Source: Onchidella celtica
Taxonomy: Eukaryota; Mollusca; Gastropoda; Systellommatophora; Onchidiidae
Assembly: GCA_963931925.1 (NCBI GenBank)
Contig: OZ007570.1
Location: 34,491,084 to 34,555,083 of the forward strand
DNA: 64,000 nt
Direction: 5' to 3'
The notes under the pieces were generated by a model. That model was not told the DNA's origin. It ran no database searches and saw nothing but the letters and a program-made list of their open reading frames with translations. The position numbers and the translations under genes were made by a program. This document shows, in pieces, positions 1 through 12,368 of the stretch (positions within the stretch are counted from its first letter, which is position 1; each line of letters opens with the position of its first letter).

Positions 1-134
1 GGTCATATGGAAACTAATCGTTTATCACCTCTGAATGACGACCGCACTTCACATAGGGCTAGGCGTTTCATGCAATTTAGTACTGTTTCAGTATTGGAAA
101 AATCTTCACATTTATAAATGAATTGGAATCTTAC

Positions 135-3100
135 TTTTGAGGTGCCGAACTTCGTCTCTGAGAAACCTGTCAATTACATGATGTCGCGGTTCAGCCAGAG
201 TTCCACCCAATGCTTTACATACAATCTGCATTGATAAAGTGATAAAATATAATTCTAACTGATACACACATAACTGCCTGGTCTGAAACATTTTTTTTGT
301 TATTGGCCATAAAAACAAACGTATCCGATTATCTACTTTAAGCAAAATGACATATTTATGTCTTAGATCTGTGTTCCCTACTTCCGTCTCTGACAGGTTA
401 TGTAGCTTGTTATTGAACTTGGTATAGAATCTCAAACATACAAAGGAAATCCTATTTCTATACTGTTGCCATGGTTTCCATTCTATCACTTTGTAGTTTC
501 TTCTGTTGTGTCATCGAATGAGTAAACTTGATTTGATATAATAATTAAAACTGTCATTACTATTTTTGGTTTCTTCCTATTCTTTCACTGACAAGTTGTT
601 TTTCCCTATTAAGACTTGCCAATAATAGACAGAGACAACATACTAATGCTTGACCCCATGACAGAGCTCCTTGCGAAAAGCGATAACACTTGTCTCCGAA
701 CCCAATCCAGTCATTCGGACACGAGTGAACTCTACCTGGAAGATAGATAGGGAACATAATTGTACGTGTTTAATTTCAATACTTATCAATATCATCCATC
801 TGTATTTTATTACATGTAGGTGTGTGACAGATGAACAGACGGGCAGAGAGACAGGTGGGCAGAGAGTCAGAGAGAGGAGGGAGGGGAGGGGGTATACTGA
901 ATATAAGGATGCCTATGCCTGGGGTAAATGTTGCATTCAGCTATGGTCTGATCTAGGACATTTCTGAATTACTGAAATAATTGTGCTAAAATACATTGTA
1001 ATTATAACTCTTGCAAATCTACCATGTACCAAGCCAAACGTATATCTAGATCTAGGCTACATCAAAACGGTATTTGAATTCGATGTAATGACTTAGAACT
1101 TACTGTCACGCAACCATTTCCCGTAGAAATATACAGATCTTATTACGCTGATTTTAGACTACCAATGTGTAAAGAGAGGCCAGGGACGCAACTTCCGGTC
1201 ACACTTTTCGGGTCTATCCGACGAAAATGCCTGTCTGTTTTTGCGGCTCAAAAAATGTAATATAAATAATAGTAAAGACTGATTTTTGTTCAAAATGAAT
1301 GTGTCCACGCAACTCTTCGTCATGAATTGATGCAGTATACCAACTTTCATAATTTTTTATGTGGTCGTGAACTTTTAGCTGCTTACATGTTCACCCTCTA
1401 GCTCAATTAAAGATTCTTGCCTATCGGAAAACTGGCGACACTCAGATCTCCAAACTAGTTTTCTTCAGACTCGGTGCACTGCCTGGTTGTGTAATACTTT
1501 AGATAATGGCACTATCAAGTTATCTAATAGTCATGACTTGGCACTGACAGGTTATGTTTTCGTCTAAATTTAGCACTACTAGGTTATATTTTGGTGCATA
1601 TTTGGCACTACCAGGTTATGTTTTTGTGTAGATTTGGCACTACCAGCTTATGTTTTCGTCTAGATTTGGCACTACCAGGTTATGTTTTGGTCTAGATTAT
1701 GTTTTGGTGCAGACTAACTTGGCAGTGACAGATTATGTTCTGGTTTAGACTTGGCACTAACAAAGTATGTGATGCCTTAAACTGGGTATTATCTGTTTTT
1801 CTGAAGTCTGGGTGTGATATTGTCAGATAAAGTCTCGCCGAGAGCTTTGTACCAAAATATTATAATGCCATATTGTACATGTAAGTGAAATCAGTATATA
1901 GGTTTGTTTCCACTTTCACCGCCAAATATCCCGATGTTGATCGTGATAGTTTACGCAGCATCCCCGCACGGGGACTGAGCATGCGCCCTCGAAAAGATTG
2001 GTTATAATCCACAAAAAAGAATTTGCAGCACGAAACATGTGTCCTTAGATTTTCCGAAAAAAGGATTATATAGCAAAATTTCGTAGGAGAATAATTAAAT
2101 TCTGGAGCGGCAGGTAACACAAACCAATACATTAAAATTGGAAAGCAGAGTAGCCTAGCCTATGCCGCCCTGTCTTACAGAAATATGGTTCCCTAGGTAT
2201 ACTGATCTGCATTATTTTATACACCGTGATAATTTAATACTACACAAGAAAGTGCCGTCAAACTCCTGGCAGACGACACAGGAACAAAGAACATGTGCTT
2301 TGTTTTAAACAAAGTACGGACAGGAAAAGCTAGGAATGTTTTAACTACAAACCCAACTTGGAAATGATAGGTCTCAGCTTTACAAAGTACATCTTATACA
2401 ATAAACAAACTCACCGGAGTTTTAACAAGACCTATAGCCGTTCATAAGGCTCGATTTGCCTGAAATTTTACGGGTGATACCTTTTTAACTTTACGGAAGG
2501 TTCTTTTTTTAGATTTAGAGACTTGAGTAGGAGGAAAGTTTTTTGAGTTTGCTTTGTGTCGCTAATTTCGGCCTCGATCTTTTCTTTTCCACAAACATGG
2601 CAAAGTTATCACTTCCTCCGTAGTGGTTACTATTAAACACACTGAGCTTGTTGCCATAATTTCATAAATGCTGACGAGGTGCGTAAGGCATTAACGTGCA
2701 AATGGATTGCAGTAAGACTTACCTAAAAACAAATAAACAAACAGCAACAACAACAAAATAAACCAAGAAGAACGGACAAGGTAAAGCACAACCATCTATT
2801 TCAATCATCCAGAACTGAAACTAATAAACACATTTTTATTTATCCCCGGCAGGGCCGAAGACCTTAGCCGGTCTGAAAAAAAATAAATTAACAAGACCTC
2901 CCACAGCTCATACTGTTGGGATTTGCGCCAAAATTCGAAGTCCCATTCTTTCGACCTGTGGGATGTTCAGTTTTACATTTTGAAACTTGAAACGGTGGAG
3001 AAGGATTTTTAAGGGGTTTGCTTTATGTCTCTGATTTCGCTCAAGATCGTTTTTTTCACGCACATAATTATGAGCCAATGGCATCATCGCTTTCTGCCTG

Positions 3101-3458
3101 CCGCCAAGATATTTTTTTTTTTTAAATGCTGCTAAGTCTCAGTGTAATATTCCCAAAATTATTGTGTCCATTTTTATAACTCCATGAACGAAATTTGTTG
3201 ATGACCCGACACAACAATCTCGGCACCAACTAAACTATTTTGCGTTGATTCCTTCTGGTCTTTTTCAATGCGCAGAACGGGCAAAATCTAGCTTTAGAAC
3301 AGAAAATGAATTGAAAACCGCATCTTTCCAGGCTTGCTCAGAGTTCTGGCAGAGGGTTTTGCAGCTTGCTATTATTTACATGTACATAGATACTCACCAG
3401 CAAGAATGAGACCACTCACAACCAATACAATCACCTTCAGCCCTTTAGTCTGGATCAT
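135..3458 (-). CDS. Secreted C-type lectin gene, left copy (5' part; continues past window start)
   Basis: Three exons join in phase on the minus strand. Exon 1 (3458-3398) encodes a signal peptide, MIQTKGLKVIVLVVSGLILA, and ends G|GTGAGT (phase 1). Exon 2 (735-644) follows a CTTCCAG acceptor, encodes the start of a C-type lectin domain with CPNDW, DKCY and SWGQAL, and ends at GTATGT (phase 0). Exon 3 (225-135) follows ATGCAG, encodes VCKALGGTLAEP and FLRDEV, and ends AAAA|GTAAGA (phase 1). These match the opening Cys residues and the first helices of the lectin fold; the WIGL and sugar-binding half must lie before position 1. The family binds glycans outside the cell, in molluscs often in immunity. 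No stop is seen in these exons, so this copy may be functional. A divergent paralog starts at 9697. Exon calls are by eye; sugar specificity cannot be told. Confidence 0.8.
1150..1245 (+). repeat. Short dispersed repeat, paired with 10025-10110
   Basis: The stretch around ACCAATGTGTAAAGAGAGGC and TTCCGGTCACACTTT has a direct, clearly diverged partner near 10.03 kb (ACCAATATGTAAAATGAGGC ... CACACTTT). Both lie in introns of the lectin genes. No class can be assigned. Confidence 0.5.
1500..1775 (+). repeat. Minisatellite, unit about 35-40 bp (TTGGCACTACCAGGTTATG)
   Basis: About seven diverged units built on TTGGCACTACCAGGTTATGTT plus TCGTCTAGA follow each other in the first intron region of the left lectin gene. 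Two or three units of the same repeat occur in inverted orientation at 11575-11660, in the intron of the right lectin gene. Confidence 0.75.
2300..2880 (-). repeat. GC-hairpin repeat family, copy 1 (minus)
   Basis: Read on the minus strand it begins with CGGCCCTGCCGGGGATAAA, continues TTTATTAGTTTCAGTTCTGG and later has GAAGTGATAAC; the same order is found in the plus-strand copy at 15.29 kb. The family looks like a mobile element, but no coding region or known terminus was recognised. Confidence 0.6.
2960..3320 (-). repeat. GC-hairpin repeat family, copy 2 (minus, next to copy 1)
   Basis: The segment around GGTTTGCTTTATGTCTCTGA matches GAGTTTGCTTTGTGTCGCTA at 2.55 kb, and GAACGGGCAAAAT near 3.28 kb matches, inverted, TTTTGCCCGTTC of the 15.3-kb copy. 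The two left copies therefore lie in tandem in the first intron of the left lectin gene. Confidence 0.5.
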
Positions 3459-3645
3459 TGTGTGCTGTCTCCAGACAAACAATTAGAGACGAAATTTGCC
3501 ATTAATCTCAGAGATGATAAAAAAAAAATGAGAATCAATCATAATTATGGACTACTTAAATATGGCATCAATTTGCTCTCAGAAATGCTTCTTTGTGCAA
3601 TTTTTTATATTTTTTTTTAAATGTATAGTTATATATAAATATATC
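3459..3645 (-). promoter_or_regulatory. 5' flank/5' UTR of left lectin gene, conserved with right copy
   Basis: Read on the minus strand, this flank shares TAGTCCATAATTAT, ATCATCTCTGAGAT and CTCTAATTG with the flank of the right lectin gene (9530-9696), in the same order and spacing to the ATG. It is inferred to hold the core promoter and 5' UTR; the transcription start is not known. Confidence 0.5.
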
Positions 3646-4379
3646 TTACAGCTTAGTTATTGTTTGTTTCTAATATGGAAGTTTGCAACCTCCCCCCCCC
3701 CCCTAAAATTTCACCTTGTTCCAAGTCCTGCTGTGTTTTTAAAACATTATTGTTACATGTATGTCAGTCAGCCAACATAGCTGTGTTGACGGGCTGAAAA
3801 TTGCACACCACATTCTGTTTCAGCAATGAATACTTAATTTTTTTTTATCAGAAAGTCTTACGTTCGGCATTTCATTGGAAAGGAGTAATAATTGTTTGAG
3901 GGGCATGCATATAGAGTATAAGTAATGAACCCCACCCCCCCCCCCCCATATAAAACTATCGAAATAAAAATAAAAAAGGTCCAGTTATTATTTAGAAAGC
4001 CTAATCAGTATTTTAATTAGAAAATTTAGAATATAATCTTTCACCGACTCATGACATGAGTAACTTACCGCTAGTATATGGCCTGGCACAGACAAAATAG
4101 TTATATAATTATGCATCCAGGTAACACAATGTCTGCACGACGTAAATTCTCTCTGCCTTTAAAAAGAACCGGCTTCGTCCTGTCAGCATCTGAAAGAGTT
4201 GTCATTCATTCATTGGCTAACATTTATCCAATCAGGCTGGACGATTTCAGTTACTAAGTGTCATAATATGGAACACATCGATTATTTTTGTTAGGCGCAT
4301 ACTTCATTTGCAAATCATTGGGGGTTTGACCTTCTATTTTTTCATTGTCTTTTGGGTTGTTTGTTTTTTTTTTTAACAT
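3646..4379. other. Intergenic DNA upstream of left lectin gene
   Basis: No gene seen. It has C runs near 3693 and 3937. The piece 4195-4255 (TTCATTGGCTAACATTTATC) matches 8945-9000 in inverted orientation, extending the inverted duplication of the lectin promoters. Confidence 0.5.
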
Positions 4380-5250
4380 CTTTGAAGTCTAGCAGTCTTT
4401 TTTAAAAATTATTATTATCAGCATTATTCCGGCCTTTTCTAGCATCTTTATTCATATCTGGCAGATCATTCTGCCAACTTCTCAGTAGAGTGTTTTTACA
4501 CCCAAGCATGCACAGGTACTTTTCACGGGGTAGTTTAAAGAAAACTTAATGGCTTTGTTTTTGAGCTTCCCATGCATGGTATTAATTGCTCTCAGAGCAA
4601 TTTTCTTCACTTCAGGATCAATCTGTCGGGACATAGGGACAATTTGGTGCTGTTTCAAACGTGTCTGTTTTCCTAGAATTTGTCTGTGCTATCTCATACA
4701 GGCTGAGCTGTCATGTGGCCTCAAGACTGAAAATTTGTTTACTTAGTTTAAGATAATTATACGTTTTTAAGGTCCGGTATGCCAAGATGGGTAAATCACT
4801 AAATTCAGTGATGTTCTCGTTGTTTACGTGTGCAATTTGTGTACGTTATAATTCACCAGTAGCGAAAAAAGGGCCGTTGAGTTCATATGAAATTTTTGGA
4901 TTTGCTCTGATGCATACATGGCGTAATTAGGACGGCATTTCTGTGCACACGGTAAAAACTCTACTCTTTGCCTCAGTGTATTTTCTGTTTGATATATATA
5001 ATTATATATATATATATATTCTATATTTTAATATATATATATTATAAGTATTCTATATTTTAATGTTTATAGAGAAAATTTCTTCGTTTTTCGCGTTTTA
5101 CAAGTAAAAAAAAAACAACCGGTTCCATTTAAGACAGATTGAAACAGGAGGCCATGCAAAATTTGGACCGGATTCGTCAAGGAAAACTGGTGATATTAGA
5201 GAAATTGGAAGACCGTGCGTTTGAACGCACTATAGTGTGTGCATTAACTT
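4380..5250 (+). repeat. Duplicated block, copy 1 (inverted partner 20170-22680)
   Basis: Many stretches match the reverse complement of 20170-20825 and 22567-22680, such as TTCACCAGTAGCG, GGCTTTGTTTTTGAGCTTC, GAAACAGGAGGCCATGC and GCAAAATTTGG, including an AT microsatellite (4996-5045 here) at the same relative position. The partner is interrupted by an LTR element at a point that is uninterrupted here. A third fragment is at 23420-23545. Confidence 0.85.
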
Positions 5251-6030
5251 CACTGATACTTCCTTTTCATGACTGAAACTTTAGGACACTAAGATCGAAC
5301 AAGTAATGTTACGGTTTTTTGTTTTTAAACCCGTTCTACTTACTCAATTATGGGTAGCGCGATCAGTCTTGCTCAGGGCCATTTTTCCTAGAAGAAAAAC
5401 TCTCCTTATCTTATTTCCCTTGGACGATTATACAGTAGGAAGAAAAGTAACACTCTCATTGTGGGGTATTTAAGAAGTTCTGGAAAGTACCCCCTTAATT
5501 ACGAGAATTGCCTGCTCGCCTGCCTGCCTGCCTGCCTGCTTCTCTCTCTCTCTTTCTTTGATGCTTTTTAAAACATATAATATCTTTTCAAACAATTTTA
5601 CTTGCCTCTAAATGCGAGAGATGACATCAGGACCAGAGACATGCTACTATTATTTATAATAGACTGCACACGGCCCGGAGGCGCTGTGACGCCGCGCATG
5701 TGGGGGCTCAGCGGCCATTACAGTATGGCCAAACATCGTCCGAGATCACCGCCGGGGCAAGATGAGAGCGTACTCAATAAAAAGGTCATCGTGTAAGTTA
5801 GGCGTGTTGTAATCTTCAAAGTCAAGAGTATTTCAACTTTGTATGCTGGTTAGGCGCACGAGAAAGGAATATTAAAAAGTATGAAATATCTAATTAAGTG
5901 AAGGAGAAAGAGTACTGGGCCAGGGGAAAGACAAGGAGCAACGAAAAAACAAGTAATAAAACTCCATATTCAACATACCTATTATTATTATACAGGCAGA
6001 AGAATTGTGATTCTAAATATTACAAAACTA
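5251..6030. other. Intergenic DNA with CTGC/CT microsatellite
   Basis: No gene is supported. A (CTGC)n tract followed by (CT)n lies at about 5515-5560. Confidence 0.5.
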
Positions 6031-6074
6031 GATGACCTACCGGGCATTGCCGGGAATAAACAATAATGTCCTTC

Positions 6075-6105
<31 letters not shown>

Positions 6106-6800
6106 ATAATAAAAGTAATAAACTACAGTCTTGCTTCAGAACTCATGCGCAGCAGAACACTACGCACCAAACTGAACGCTTGAGACAGTTACTTTTTATG
6201 ACATGCACGGCACTGTATATTACGAAACAAACATGCTAAAATACAGATGTTACATAGCAATGAACATTGTTATTTTTTAAAAATACATGCTTGAAGTAAA
6301 CAACTTTTAATTATAGCCATCATCTTCCTTATCTCAATTGCCACCTCCCTGCCAAATGTAAGGCCTGGAGAGTGTATAGTTTGGTCAGTTAGTCATGCCA
6401 AAGGTTGCAAGTTACTGAAATATATTACAAAATAAAAGTAAAACCGGCAATAAAAAAAAAAAACGCGTTAAAAAAATCGATCCCATGTAAAAGGAAAAGG
6501 AAAATAAGTGAACATGAGATTTAAGTGAGAAAGTGAAGGACCCAGTGGTATGAAAAAACGTATTGTGAGTGAAGTTGTGTATTTAGGGCTTCTCAAAAAA
6601 ACACAAACTGTTTTGGGTTTGTTTTGTTTTTCTTGGCAGCTATCGTCTTACATCTAGCCTTTCTGCGACTCGCCGCCTAAAGGGCTGCGGTTTGTTTTGC
6701 CATATTAGGAAAATGGCCGACGCGCTTCATAGTAACTTTTGGGTTTGACTGTGCGTGCCGCGAAACATAGGGAGTGCGCAGTCTAGTATATTATGTAGGT
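6031..6800 (+). repeat. GC-hairpin repeat family, copy 3 (plus)
   Basis: Starts ACTAGATGACCTACCGGGCATTGCCGGGA and appears to end near TCTAGTATATTATGTAGG, resembling the start (ACTAGCTGAGTTCCCGG) and end (TTAATATAGATT) of the 15.29-kb copy. Contains C and CT runs at about 6067-6108. The piece 6375-6425 has a 50-bp direct copy at 19810-19862. Confidence 0.45.
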
Positions 6801-7499
6801 CACTGGTCAGGACCAAGTTTCAAGGAAAATGCACCAAAGTATGATATTTCATCAGATCTGAAGTTTGTCAGATGAAGTTTTGTTCCAGTCCCGCATAAGT
6901 AGAAGTAACAGTTTAAATAGGCTTTCACATCATCTGCAAACATGAATCCCAGAAATTGATCCCTCTCAGGAATATTTTGCATCCAGAACGTTTACCATAA
7001 TCGGCAGTCTTCCTAAACCCTCACGTGATATAGTCAGTGACTGATGCTAAAATCCTAATCTAAAAGACTCTCTACGTCTCTCCGTTTGTCCGTGTAATTT
7101 TGTTTCGAACATGTTCAGTTGGACGAGGCTAAATTGGTTTTACAATACAGAAAGCTCTTTAAAGTTTAAGAAATTGAATGCACGTTGCATGGCAAATTTT
7201 ATAGATTTAACATGCTGAATTGAGATTAATAACATAATTGTAACATGAAACACCGTGTTGTTTTAGTAAAGGGAACTCTGTTAAGTATTGAGACTCAGCT
7301 TTATTGCGCTAGTCATTACAACATTAGTACCGTAATGACATTCTATGTTTTTTATTTGCCCTAGCAAGCCCCTCAGTGCCTATAGTAGATGCAGCCCAAA
7401 ATTTCCACCACTTCGGGCCACTCTACATTAACCAACGTGCTGCTCTCCGAAAATCCAAGTTTGGAACCCGCAGGCTTTAAGTATGCACATTCCGCCATG
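6801..7499. other. Intergenic DNA, nothing recognised
   Basis: No exon with flanking splice sites and family similarity was found on either strand. Confidence 0.4.
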
Positions 7500-7690
7500 T
7501 TGTTATTTGTGTGATTGTTTTATTTGTTTAATTTTGTAGCCTTTACGTTTTTTGTCCTTAAGAAGTTTAGTATACCGAAAGCTAGCTTTTCCTACGCGTT
7601 CTATTGCATCGTTTCTGTACTGTTTCTTACGCGAACTTTGCTATACATAACTTTTTCTCTTTGCCAAATTTTGAGAGACACCACCAGTAC
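7500..7690 (+). repeat. Dispersed repeat, direct copy at 63040-63350
   Basis: Shares GATTGTTTTATTTGTTTA, a block around CATTGCATCGTTT and ACATAACTTTTTCTCTTTGCC with the copy near the window's right end, in the same order. Unclassified; diverged, so probably old. Confidence 0.6.
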
Positions 7691-8095
7691 AGTTTCCAGT
7701 CTATCTAGCCACTAGCCGTACAACTTCCAGCCCCTCCAGCCACCAGCAATACAGCTTCCAGTCACTCTAGCCACCAACAGTACAGCCTCTAGTCCACCCA
7801 GCCACCAGTAGTACAACTTCCAGTTCCTCCAGCCACCACAGTACAGCTTCCAGTCCATCCAGCCACCAACAGCACAGCTTCCAGTCCCTATGGCAACCAC
7901 CGGTAGTATACAGCGTCCAGGCCCTAAAGTACAGTTTTCAGTCCCTCCAGTCACCACCAGTACAGATTTCAGTCCCCCTTGCCACCTGCAGTACAGTTTC
8001 CAGCCCGTCTAGCCACCATCAGAACAATTTCCAGTCCCTCCAGCCACTAGCAATACATCTTCCAGTCCACCCAGCCACCAGCAGTACAAAGGCGA
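7685..8095 (+). repeat. Minisatellite, unit about 35 bp (TCCAGTCCCTCCAGCCACCA)
   Basis: About eleven diverged units of CAGCCACCAGCAGTACAGCTTCCAGTCC-type sequence. Open frames inside it on the minus strand (Gly/Trp-rich) are a by-product of the repeat. Confidence 0.85.
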
Positions 8096-8589
8096 GGTGA
8101 TTAGGTGATCAAATTGTAGATTGGTCATAATAATCGTATGCTATTCAAACAGTAATACTCGATTTAGCAATTCAGCAATTGAACAGCTACCCTAGGCGTT
8201 AAACATAAAAGTTTGTCTCTCGTTAATCTGCCAAGAATATATATTTATTACATTACTAACACACACTTTTATTGCTGTGATTTTCATCACTTTTCTGCCA
8301 AGCAAATGTGGGTGGATCTGGCAAAATTGGGCTTGGGGTGAAAGACCAAATTCATGAGAAAACCCCTCGAAAAGGGACAATTTCCTATGGAAATTGAAAC
8401 TTGCTTATAAAATGAAAGATTAACCATTTTTTCGGCATTCAGTTAAAATACTTTATTTGAAATTGTCTTGAAAGTATTTTACTTTGATTTTTTAAAGAGT
8501 TATAAATGTTTCACCTTAAGCCTGGTTTTGCCAGATTCACTCACAAATGTTTATTGCGGCATTAAAAGTCATTCTCTTAACTTAATTCT

Positions 8590-8825
8590 ATTGCTCCTTC
8601 GGTGTTCGGTCCATCTAATTCCAAGAGCAATAACATAACGTTTTATATTACATGTACACCTCAACATCCCCAATCTATAAATTTGATATGCAATATGTCT
8701 TCGGTTAGGTTCATGAACGTACCGTATTTCATTTTTATGCCACCTGAGGCTGCTCCAACTCTTTCAAAATACACAAACACAGATAAAATTAATGCACAGA
8801 GATGTGAGTGTGTATGTGTGTAGGG
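8590..8825 (+). repeat. Duplicated block with direct copy at 23755-23940
   Basis: GGTGTTCGGTCCATCTAATTCC here corresponds to GGTGTTTAGTCCATCTGATTCC at 23.77 kb, and the downstream CTCTTTCAAAATACACAAAC to CTCTTCCAAACACACG. It lies about 1 kb upstream of the right lectin gene. Confidence 0.55.
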
Positions 8826-9529
8826 GGGGGGGGTAGGTTACACAACATTTATTTGTCATTAAGGGTGGTCAAAGTGTATCCTGATAACTTTAAACCGTCG
8901 ATGCTTTGTATACAAACACGCACACAAAAAATAATCGACAAATCTGATTCGTTAAGTGTTAGCCAATGAATTTAATGACAGTCGTTCGAAATGTTGACAG
9001 CACGAAGCCAGTTCTTTTTGAAGGTGGAGAGAGCTAGATCGTGCAGACATTTTCTTACTCACAGCTATAGTCGGTCAACTTCATCAGTGCCGGACCTGGT
9101 AATAGCTATATGTTACTTATGTCGGTTAAATGTTAAATTAAAATACATGTTGTGTTTGGGTTTCTTGTGCAATTACTGGACGATGACATCATTTTCATAA
9201 AATTATGTGCCAATGACCTTTACTCTTTTCTATTAAAATGCTGAATGGAAGATTTTCTGACTTCACGTGCCACATAACGCCTATGCTCAGTGATAGTCAA
9301 AAACATTGAAAGTCGGACTAATCAGATCTTCAATGTTGATACAGAATGTGTCATGTAATTTTTTGTTCATCAAAACAGGCAAGTGCATTGATTGACATTA
9401 TATTTTAAAAAGAACTCCACAAAATTGTGTCGCAACAGGCTTGGAATGTGGCAATGAAAATGGAAGTCGCAATGCTCCGAATTGGAAACAAACAATAAAT
9501 AACTATACAACAATTGTGAATTTCAAAAG

Positions 9530-9696
9530 AATTGAAATTGCGTAAACATGCATTCCTGAATCCAGCTTGATGGCCTACGTAACTTAGTCCATAATTATAA
9601 TTGTTTCCTTTTCTTATTTTTATCATCATCTCAGAGATCAATAGCAAATTTTTCATCTCTAATTGGTCGAGTAGAAACTGTTTGTGTGAAGACAAA
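9530..9696 (+). promoter_or_regulatory. 5' flank/5' UTR of right lectin gene, conserved with left copy
   Basis: Carries TAGTCCATAATTAT, ATCATCATCTCAGAGAT and TCTCTAATTGG in the same order as the inverted flank of the left gene (3645-3459). A piece further upstream (8945-9000) also matches inverted 4195-4255. Core promoter is inferred from conservation only. Confidence 0.5.
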
Positions 9697-10540
9697 ATGA
9701 TCCAAACTAAAGAGCTGAAGGTGATTGTACTGATTGTGAGTGGTCTCATTCTTGCCGGTGAGTATCTATGTACATGTAAATAACAGTGAGTTATAAAACT
9801 GACAGCCGGAACTCCGAGACAACCTAGAAAAATGAGGGTTCTCACCTAAACTCATCATAAACATAGTAGTTTGCGATGGACGATTAACGTTATTGGTATC
9901 ACTTTGTATTACGCCCAGCGAGGACAATCAAAGATGAGGCCAACCTTTTTCTACGCCGCGTTTTCATCTAAACTAGTTGGCCTGTTGACTCTAAAATATA
10001 CCCAGATGTGGTTTTTAAAGTTGATTCTCGATCACCAATATGTAAAATGAGGCGCCGAACGAAATTTCCTGCCACACTTTAAAAATTGTACTCGAAGATA
10101 ATGTGCTGTTGTTGTTTGTTTTTAAACTTCAGCCCAGTTTGTAGCTCAAATTCAACGAAAGTTTTCAAAACATAGCAAACTTCAAGACCTTTTAAAAAAT
10201 GCTCACCTACGCCTTTGCGCCTTTCTATGCGTGACATAGTATTTTGCAGAATTTAAGGCTCGGTGGTTAGAAGGCCTTTCTTGATTACACTGGAAGCATT
10301 ACTTCTTTTATAGTATGATATCCTAGCTTTTCCTGTCCTTGTGCTGGTGCGAAGGACGTTCAGTACTGCATGTTGACCAAACATACTGCCCTGGGTGCTA
10401 GCCGTGTCTATGCCTTACAGAAGTGCACAGAGACCGGTTATGGGAGTAAAAAATGTGACAGTACTTTGTTGCAGTTCAAAAATACCAGTACGCTTTCAGA
10501 GAAACAGGCGGGTTTCTGACGATCTGAAGTAAATTTGTAA

Positions 10541-10592
10541 TAATTGATTGTGATATGCGCTATGTAAAAGCTATCTATTATTATTATTATTA
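10541..10592 (+). repeat. SINE/LINE-type 3' tail, copy 1
   Basis: GATATGCGCTATGTAAAAGC followed by (ATT)n resembles the common animal retroposon tail in which GCGCTATATAAA precedes an ATT microsatellite. Confidence 0.45.
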
Positions 10593-10684
10593 TGTGTGTA
10601 TCAACTAGGGTTCTGTGTGTGAGCTTTTATAAGAGTGTTTCTGCATGCCCCTTCTATTTTAATTAAGAGTACCATGATTGTTTG

Positions 10685-10805
10685 ATTGTTTTAATTGTTT
10701 ACCCATGTATTTTGATATGTTGCTTTTGTAAAGCGCATAGAGCATTTTTTTTATGGATATGCGCTATATAAATGCCCTCCATTATTATTATTATTATTTT
10801 TATTA
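10685..10805 (+). repeat. SINE/LINE-type 3' tail, copy 2
   Basis: TTTGTAAAGCGCATAGAGC, then GGATATGCGCTATATAAATG and (ATT)n. The two GCGC-bearing arms can pair, a feature of CR1/L2-like and SINE tails. The body of the retroposon was not recognised. Confidence 0.5.
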
Positions 10806-11371
10806 ATAATAATACAATCATGTAATAACGATCAATCATAATCCAATGACGGATTTGTACCAAAATGGGTACGCCGGTTAATCTGTAATGTACATGAAGT
10901 ATAAACAAGAACAACTTGTAAAATTTTCACCGCGAGCCAGAAAAAATAGAAACATGCAGTTTTCACCTTATTTCAATTTTGTAGAAAATGTAATTTGCAA
11001 TTAACCAATGAAATTGTGGGTCAGTGGCAGATCTTCCATGAAACTAACAAAGCTTGAGCTTCAGGGGCCCTAATCCCGTAGTGGCCATGAAAAAGCTTTT
11101 TTAATGAGTGAATTTGGGATGTAGCCCTATTGTTGATGGTTTCAAAGGGGACCCCTAACAGTTCAAGCTTCAGTGTCCCAACAATTCTTAAAGTTTAGGC
11201 CCACAATTTTCCGCCCTATCTTTTCCTGTCTGCATTTGTTTTTTGTTTTTTTTGGTTGTTTTTTTCGGTCAATCATTGTTCCGCTGTCATTTGTCGGTAA
11301 TTTGGGGTTACTTTCTTGTGAAACAAGTATCATGGTGTATGAAACATTGTTAATCAAGACGCCACTTAAAA

Positions 11372-11372
11372 C

Positions 11373-11409
<37 letters not shown>

Positions 11410-11430
11410 GAGTGTGTGTGTGTGTGTGTA
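11372..11430 (+). repeat. (TG)n microsatellite
   Basis: Nearly uninterrupted GT/TG dinucleotides; produces Val/Cys and Thr/His open frames that are not genes. Confidence 0.95.
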
Positions 11431-11574
11431 CTTTCTGGGCTATTCTTGCAATTGATGATGTAAAGTATCAACACTGATTTCACGCACACATTTTATACTG
11501 TGGTATTATAGGGAGTACAGCTTTGCAAAAGATATTACATCCAACAATATTAATTTTTGGCCATCATATATTTT

Positions 11575-11660
11575 GACAGTGCCAAGTCTAGACCTTCACA
11601 TAATCTGACGGACCCAAGCATAGACCATCACATAACCTGACGGTGAGCCTAGGCTGAAAG
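11575..11660 (-). repeat. Inverted units of the 1.5-kb minisatellite
   Basis: Read on the minus strand it gives CAGGTTATGTGATGGTCTA and CTAGACTTGGCACTGTC, the same unit as at 1500-1775. Confidence 0.6.
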
Positions 11661-11735
11661 AAACTAGTTTTACTTCAAAACTCGTATGTCATTAATAGGC
11701 TATATCCGACAGTACCTGAAAGCAGCCTGTGCACA

Positions 11736-12368
<633 letters not shown>

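Noticed and set aside
7712-7957. Gly/Trp-rich minus-strand frame
   Set aside because: Reflects the 35-bp minisatellite unit; repeats do not keep one frame.
10327-10520. Possible Cys-rich secreted peptide exon (SCPCAGAKDVQYCM...)
   Set aside because: It follows a TCCTAG that could be an acceptor, but its phase does not fit the signal exon at 9697, and CCTAGCTTTTCCTGTCC also occurs in other repeat copies.
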